From positions 1 through 8,065 of the forward strand of contig RPPU01000182.1 in the NCBI GenBank assembly GCA_003819975.1: DNA of 8,065 nucleotides, written 5' to 3'. How positions within the stretch are numbered: position 1 is the first letter of the stretch; each line of letters starts with the position of its first letter. The DNA is from Desulfobacteraceae bacterium (GTDB taxonomy: Bacteria; Desulfobacterota; DSM-4660; Desulfatiglandales; HGW-15). Shown here piece by piece: positions 5,467 through 8,065 of this stretch. Made by a program: the position numbers and the translations under genes. Below the pieces are notes generated by a model. The model saw only the letters and a list, made by a program, of their open reading frames with translations, was not told the origin of the DNA and ran no database searches.

Positions 5467-5497
5467 TTTGCTAAGCAAATAAACGTTATTTTATACA
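5467..5497 (+). promoter_or_regulatory. Possible lpxC promoter with a palindrome at the -35 element
   Basis: TTGCTA (5468-5473) and TATACA (5492-5497) are separated by 18 nt, each four of six to consensus, and would start transcription about 30 nt before the GTG. The -35 hexamer lies in TTTGCTAAGCAAA (5467-5479), a perfect 6-bp inverted repeat around one base. The flanking DNA is extremely AT-rich, so matches of this quality arise easily. Confidence 0.3.
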
Positions 5498-5520
5498 TAC
5501 TATTTTTTCAGAGCCGCCCT

Positions 5521-5526
5521 AAGGAG
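5521..5526 (+). promoter_or_regulatory. Ribosome binding site that fixes the lpxC start
   Basis: AAGGAG lies 9 nt before GTG at 5536. It is the only good Shine-Dalgarno sequence near the point where homology to LpxC begins, and it rejects the upstream in-frame codons. Confidence 0.85.
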
Positions 5527-5535
5527 AATCAAAAC

Positions 5536-6465
5536 GTGGATTATAAACAGCGGACCGTTCGCGAAGAGGTAACTTGTGAAGGAATCGGCTTACATTCCGG
5601 CGCAAAAGTCAGTTTAACGATCAAACCGGCTCCCATTGATAGCGGGATCAAGTTTATACGCACGGATTTACCCAACCAACCGGTTATTAAAACCTGTTTG
5701 GAAAATATCATTCCCTCGACCCTCTCCACCACTATTGCCAACAACGGCTATAAAGTCTCAACGATTGAACATATCATGGCCGCCTTTTTTGGTCTCGGTA
5801 TTGATAATGCCCGCGTGGAATTAACCGGCCCTGAGGTTCCAATCATGGACGGCAGTGCCGCTCCCTTTGTTTTTCTGTTAAAAAGTGTGGGCATCAAGGA
5901 ACAAAAGGCCCCGAAACAATTTGTTTTGATCAAAAAACCTTTAATTATTCAAGACGGCAACCGTTCCGTCCATATTTTACCATCCAAAGAGATCAAGATT
6001 TCATATGTAATCGAGTTCAATCATCCCTTGATCCGGAATCAGAAATATGAATTGTCTTTCTCCGGAAAAAACTTTGTCGATGAAATCAGCCGGGCCAGAA
6101 CATTTGGTTTTTTGAAGGATTACAACATATTACGTGAAAATGGCTTGGCGTTGGGCGGTTCACTCGACAATGCTATTGTCATCGATGAGTTCAGGATAAT
6201 CAATGAAGACGGCTTGCGCTATAAAGACGAATTCGTGCGACATAAACTTTTGGATTTTATCGGTGACCTCGCGATTCTGGGGCATCCGATTATCGGTCAT
6301 TTTGTAGTCAATAAATCGGGCCATTTTTTGAATCAAAACATGCTTAAAGAGCTGCGCAATCGCACTGAATGCTGGGAGACGGTCACCTTTAATAACCCCC
6401 AGGAATGCATTCAAAAGAGTGTGAGGATCCCGGCATTCGGTTTCCCTGAGTTTGTGACCGCTTAA
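5536..6465 (+). CDS. lpxC: UDP-3-O-acyl-N-acetylglucosamine deacetylase (LpxC)
   Basis: Zinc enzyme of the committed step of lipid A synthesis: it removes the acetyl group from UDP-3-O-acyl-GlcNAc in the cytoplasm. With the GTG start the protein is 309 residues, against 305 in E. coli. The N-terminus reads as expected (VREEVTCEGIGLHSG). The catalytic Glu and first zinc ligand are E78 and H79 in STIEHIMAA; VPIMDGSAAPFV follows. SRARTFGF precedes the second half, H236 and D240 in RHKLLDFIGDL are the remaining zinc ligands, and H263 in NKSGH is the catalytic histidine. All active-site residues are present. The sequence is AT-richer than hsdMS (21 of 60 bases G or C at 6001-6060). The gene is transcribed divergently from mltA and ends at its own terminator, so it looks monocistronic here. 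In many other bacteria lpxC instead sits in cell-division or lipid A clusters. Confidence 0.97.
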   Translation: MDYKQRTVREEVTCEGIGLHSGAKVSLTIKPAPIDSGIKFIRTDLPNQPVIKTCLENIIPSTLSTTIANNGYKVSTIEHIMAAFFGLGIDNARVELTGPEVPIMDGSAAPFVFLLKSVGIKEQKAPKQFVLIKKPLIIQDGNRSVHILPSKEIKISYVIEFNHPLIRNQKYELSFSGKNFVDEISRARTFGFLKDYNILRENGLALGGSLDNAIVIDEFRIINEDGLRYKDEFVRHKLLDFIGDLAILGHPIIGHFVVNKSGHFLNQNMLKELRNRTECWETVTFNNPQECIQKSVRIPAFGFPEFVTA

Positions 6466-6492
6466 AAAGCAAAATCCACATTAAGATATACC

Positions 6493-6531
6493 AAAAAAGG
6501 CGAAGGATATTTTGAATCCTTGGCCTTTTTT
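6493..6531 (+). terminator. Intrinsic terminator of lpxC
   Basis: The stem pairs AAAAAAGGC (6493-6501) with GCCTTTTTT, continuing across one G-G mismatch into AAGGAT pairing with ATCCTT, with a loop of about 8 nt (6509-6516). A T-run follows at 6526-6531 and another at 6534-6538. It begins 27 bp after the lpxC stop. The A-run on the left side means it could also work weakly in the other direction. Confidence 0.88.
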
Positions 6532-6578
6532 AATTTTTAACGTTACTCATCAGATTCTTTTCATAAAAAGGAATATGA

Positions 6579-6607
6579 TTGCAATTCCCCAATCAGTTCG
6601 CTATGAT
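6579..6607 (+). promoter_or_regulatory. Promoter of the DUF4390-kinase unit
   Basis: TTGCAA (6579-6584), 17 nt, TATGAT (6602-6607): four of six and five of six to consensus with ideal spacing, just past the lpxC terminator. It would give a leader of about 120 nt before the DUF4390 start. No clear riboswitch or strong hairpin was seen in that leader. Confidence 0.5.
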
Positions 6608-6737
6608 AACACCTACGAAAACTGAAGGCCTGTTCCGGCTCCATTCTCCTGTTCTTAATGTTATGAACCGGAGAGATCGTTTTTAAGACCGTTTCAGCCT
6701 TGATTCCATTTTGCTAATTTCAGGTAATAACCCGCTG

Positions 6738-7307
6738 ATGATCGGAATCAAAAAATTAACCTTGATTATAATCTTTCTGGCCAGCCTGTTGACCGGGTTT
6801 TTGCCTGTTCTGGCCAAAAATGCCTTTTTGTCGGACATTATCCTGACCAACAGCAAGGATTATTTGCTGGTCTATTTCACGGTTGAAGGCTGTTTCACGC
6901 CGGAAATGGAAAAAGCGATCGAAAACGGCATTGAAACAACTTTCACCTTTTATGTGAAGCTTCATGAAAAAATCGAATACGGCAAAGACCCCAAACTGGC
7001 GGATATTGAAATCAATCACAGCCTGCGTTACGACAACCTGAAAAAAATCTATGAAATCAAACTTCCGGAACAAGACAATAAAGTGGTGACCGTTAAGACC
7101 CTTGACGAAGCTAAAAAATTAATGGCCGAAGTAGTGGCGCTGTCCATCACTCCGTTGACCAACTTGAAAAAAGGTCATCGCTATGAACTGCGCATGATGG
7201 CCGAGCTCAAAAAAATCCGCTTGCCCTATTATTTGCATTACGTTCTCTTCTTCCTCTCCCTTTGGGATTTTGAAACCGATTGGTATTACATCGATTTCAG
7301 GTATTGA
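6738..7307 (+). CDS. DUF4390 exported protein
   Basis: A 189-residue protein of unknown function. MIGIKK followed by a hydrophobic stretch ending LPVLA-KN is a signal peptide, so the mature protein is outside the cytoplasm. The remainder is a single beta-rich domain with family-like features: DIILTNSKDYLLVYFTVEG after cleavage, IENGIETTFTFYVKL, SLRYDNLKKIYEI, and a C-terminal aromatic segment (FFLSLWDFETDWYY). I assign DUF4390 from this pattern, its length, and its place directly before an NtrY-type kinase, where the family is typically found. ATG 6738 was preferred over an in-frame TTG at 6711 because the signal peptide begins properly there; AGG (6722-6724) lies a long 13 nt upstream. Its stop is 7 bp before the kinase start, implying co-translation and a shared role, perhaps as the periplasmic partner of the sensor (inference). 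Confidence 0.8.
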   Translation: MIGIKKLTLIIIFLASLLTGFLPVLAKNAFLSDIILTNSKDYLLVYFTVEGCFTPEMEKAIENGIETTFTFYVKLHEKIEYGKDPKLADIEINHSLRYDNLKKIYEIKLPEQDNKVVTVKTLDEAKKLMAEVVALSITPLTNLKKGHRYELRMMAELKKIRLPYYLHYVLFFLSLWDFETDWYYIDFRY

Positions 7308-7314
7308 TGCCGCC

Positions 7315-8065
7315 ATGCCGTCTTATCATAAAATCGAACAATATGATTTAAAGCGAAGGCGCCGCGAACGCTATATCATCGCCTTTCTGTTGATCCTGAT
7401 TTCGGCCCTGGTTTATTTCGGCATCAACCTTTTTGATCTGGGTCTGGACCTTCCGGTTTCCAACAGCATCCTCATTTTCGCCCTGATCGACATCAACATC
7501 ATCCTGCTTTTGCTTTTGCTGTTCCTGACCTTGCGCAATCTGGTCAAGCTCATTTTCGAAAGAAAAAAGAAGATCATGGGGGCCAAGCTGCGCAGCAAAC
7601 TGGTATTGGCGTTCATTTTGCTCTCTTTGCTTCCCACCATCATTCTCTTTTTTGCTTCCTCTTTATTTATATCGGCTTCGATCGAATATTGGTCCAACTT
7701 ACCGGTCGAAAAGGCTTTGCAATATTCGGTAGAAATCGGCCAGGAATATTACGATAAAATAAAAGACGAAGTTTTGGCGGACGGTTATCATTTAAGTCGT
7801 TTAATCACCTACAGCGACTACACTCTATTCTCACGAACGGATGAGGTCGACAAACTGATCAATGACAAGCGGGTTGAATATCGTCTCTCTTCCGTCAAAG
7901 TATTTACCCAGGCCCTGAAATTAAGAGCTTCCTCCCAGGATGAACGCATCGATTTCACCCCCTTCGACTTGTCGCTGGACAATGTCTTCAATCAGAGTCT
8001 TGAAAAAGGCGCGGACAACTTTCTAATCCGAACCTCCCCGCATGGGGATCTCGTAACCGGAATCA
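7315..8065 (+). CDS. NtrY-like membrane sensor histidine kinase, N-terminal part (partial)
   Basis: The frame is open from ATG 7315 to the right edge (250 complete codons, no stop). A basic N-terminus (LKRRRRERY) precedes three membrane segments at about residues 20-40, 52-73 and 95-119. Between the second and third comes KKKIMGAKLRSKLVLAFILL, and then LLPTIILFFAS, the characteristic NtrY N-terminal arrangement. Residues from about 120 onward (SIEYWSNLPVEKALQYS) form the extracytoplasmic sensor region. HAMP, PAS and kinase domains are expected beyond the edge. NtrY-type kinases usually phosphorylate a sigma-54-dependent NtrX-like regulator, often encoded next; that is expectation, not observation. 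The start is 7 bp after the DUF4390 stop with only a distant AGG (7299-7301), suggesting translational coupling. The ATG at 7307 overlapping the stop is out of frame and closes after 14 codons. Confidence 0.85.
   Translation, partial: MPSYHKIEQYDLKRRRRERYIIAFLLILISALVYFGINLFDLGLDLPVSNSILIFALIDINIILLLLLLFLTLRNLVKLIFERKKKIMGAKLRSKLVLAFILLSLLPTIILFFASSLFISASIEYWSNLPVEKALQYSVEIGQEYYDKIKDEVLADGYHLSRLITYSDYTLFSRTDEVDKLINDKRVEYRLSSVKVFTQALKLRASSQDERIDFTPFDLSLDNVFNQSLEKGADNFLIRTSPHGDLVTGI

Larger units (their letters stand above)
5187..5535 (+). other. AT-rich leader region upstream of lpxC, no gene
   Basis: No credible coding sequence lies in these 349 bp. Although the lpxC frame stays open leftward to 5323, the 71 extra codons are low-complexity (Asn, Ile, Leu, Phe, Lys) and match nothing in LpxC. 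Within 5401-5460 only 3 of 60 bases are G or C. The region holds a 7-bp inverted repeat (5280-5315), a possible promoter at 5276-5304, and a palindrome with a second possible promoter at 5467-5497. The AT-rich tract would act as an UP-element-like or nucleoid-protein-binding segment; that role is inference. Confidence 0.6.

Noticed and set aside
5323..5535. A 71-residue N-terminal extension of LpxC
   Set aside because: The extension is low-complexity translation of AT-rich DNA. LpxC homology begins right after the GTG at 5536, which has an AAGGAG site and gives the family's normal length.
6575..6625. A 16-codon open frame with AAGGA close upstream
   Set aside because: It overlaps the -35 and -10 elements of a good promoter, the Shine-Dalgarno spacing is too short, and the peptide has no recognisable feature.
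6711..6737. TTG start extending the DUF4390 protein by nine residues
   Set aside because: No ribosome binding site precedes it, and the extra residues would sit ahead of an otherwise standard signal peptide beginning at ATG 6738.

Overview
The window comes from the chromosome of a Gram-negative bacterium. lpxC (lipid A synthesis) and mltA (murein transglycosylase lipoprotein) require an outer membrane. The order lpxC, then a DUF4390 secreted protein, then an NtrY-type membrane histidine kinase is one I associate with Desulfobacterota (former Deltaproteobacteria). That assignment rests on remembered gene order and protein style, not on a search.

Left third (1 to about 3260): a defence-type accessory module. 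It holds the tail of a GxxExxY-family protein, a single 898-residue polypeptide that joins the methyltransferase (HsdM) and specificity (HsdS, two target-recognition domains) subunits of a type I restriction-modification system, and a 58-residue conserved-looking small protein. No restriction subunit is in view; it may lie left of the window. Five copies (R1 to R5) of a palindromic repeat of about 52 to 77 bp, with AACATGGAT / ATCCATGTT ends and arms built from 9-nt GGATAAACA-like units, pepper this segment. Two copies are translated in frame inside the methyltransferase domain, two supply the stop codons of the genes they follow, and two of one subtype bracket the hsdMS plus small-gene unit as direct repeats. 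This coding-compatible repeat family is the most unusual content of the window.

Middle (3307 to 5186, minus strand): a small cupin protein and mltA, separated by 161 bp that carries a degenerate 7-bp tandem repeat. mltA has a well-formed sigma-70-type promoter facing away from lpxC.

Right (5187 to 8065, plus strand): a 349-bp, locally extremely AT-rich leader, then lpxC starting at a GTG behind an AAGGAG site and closed by a strong intrinsic terminator. A separate promoter leads into a two-gene unit of a DUF4390 exported protein and an NtrY-like sensor kinase that runs off the right edge. The right half is ordinary envelope and signalling housekeeping. The left third is visibly more GC-rich, apart from the target-recognition domains, and looks acquired and rearranged.
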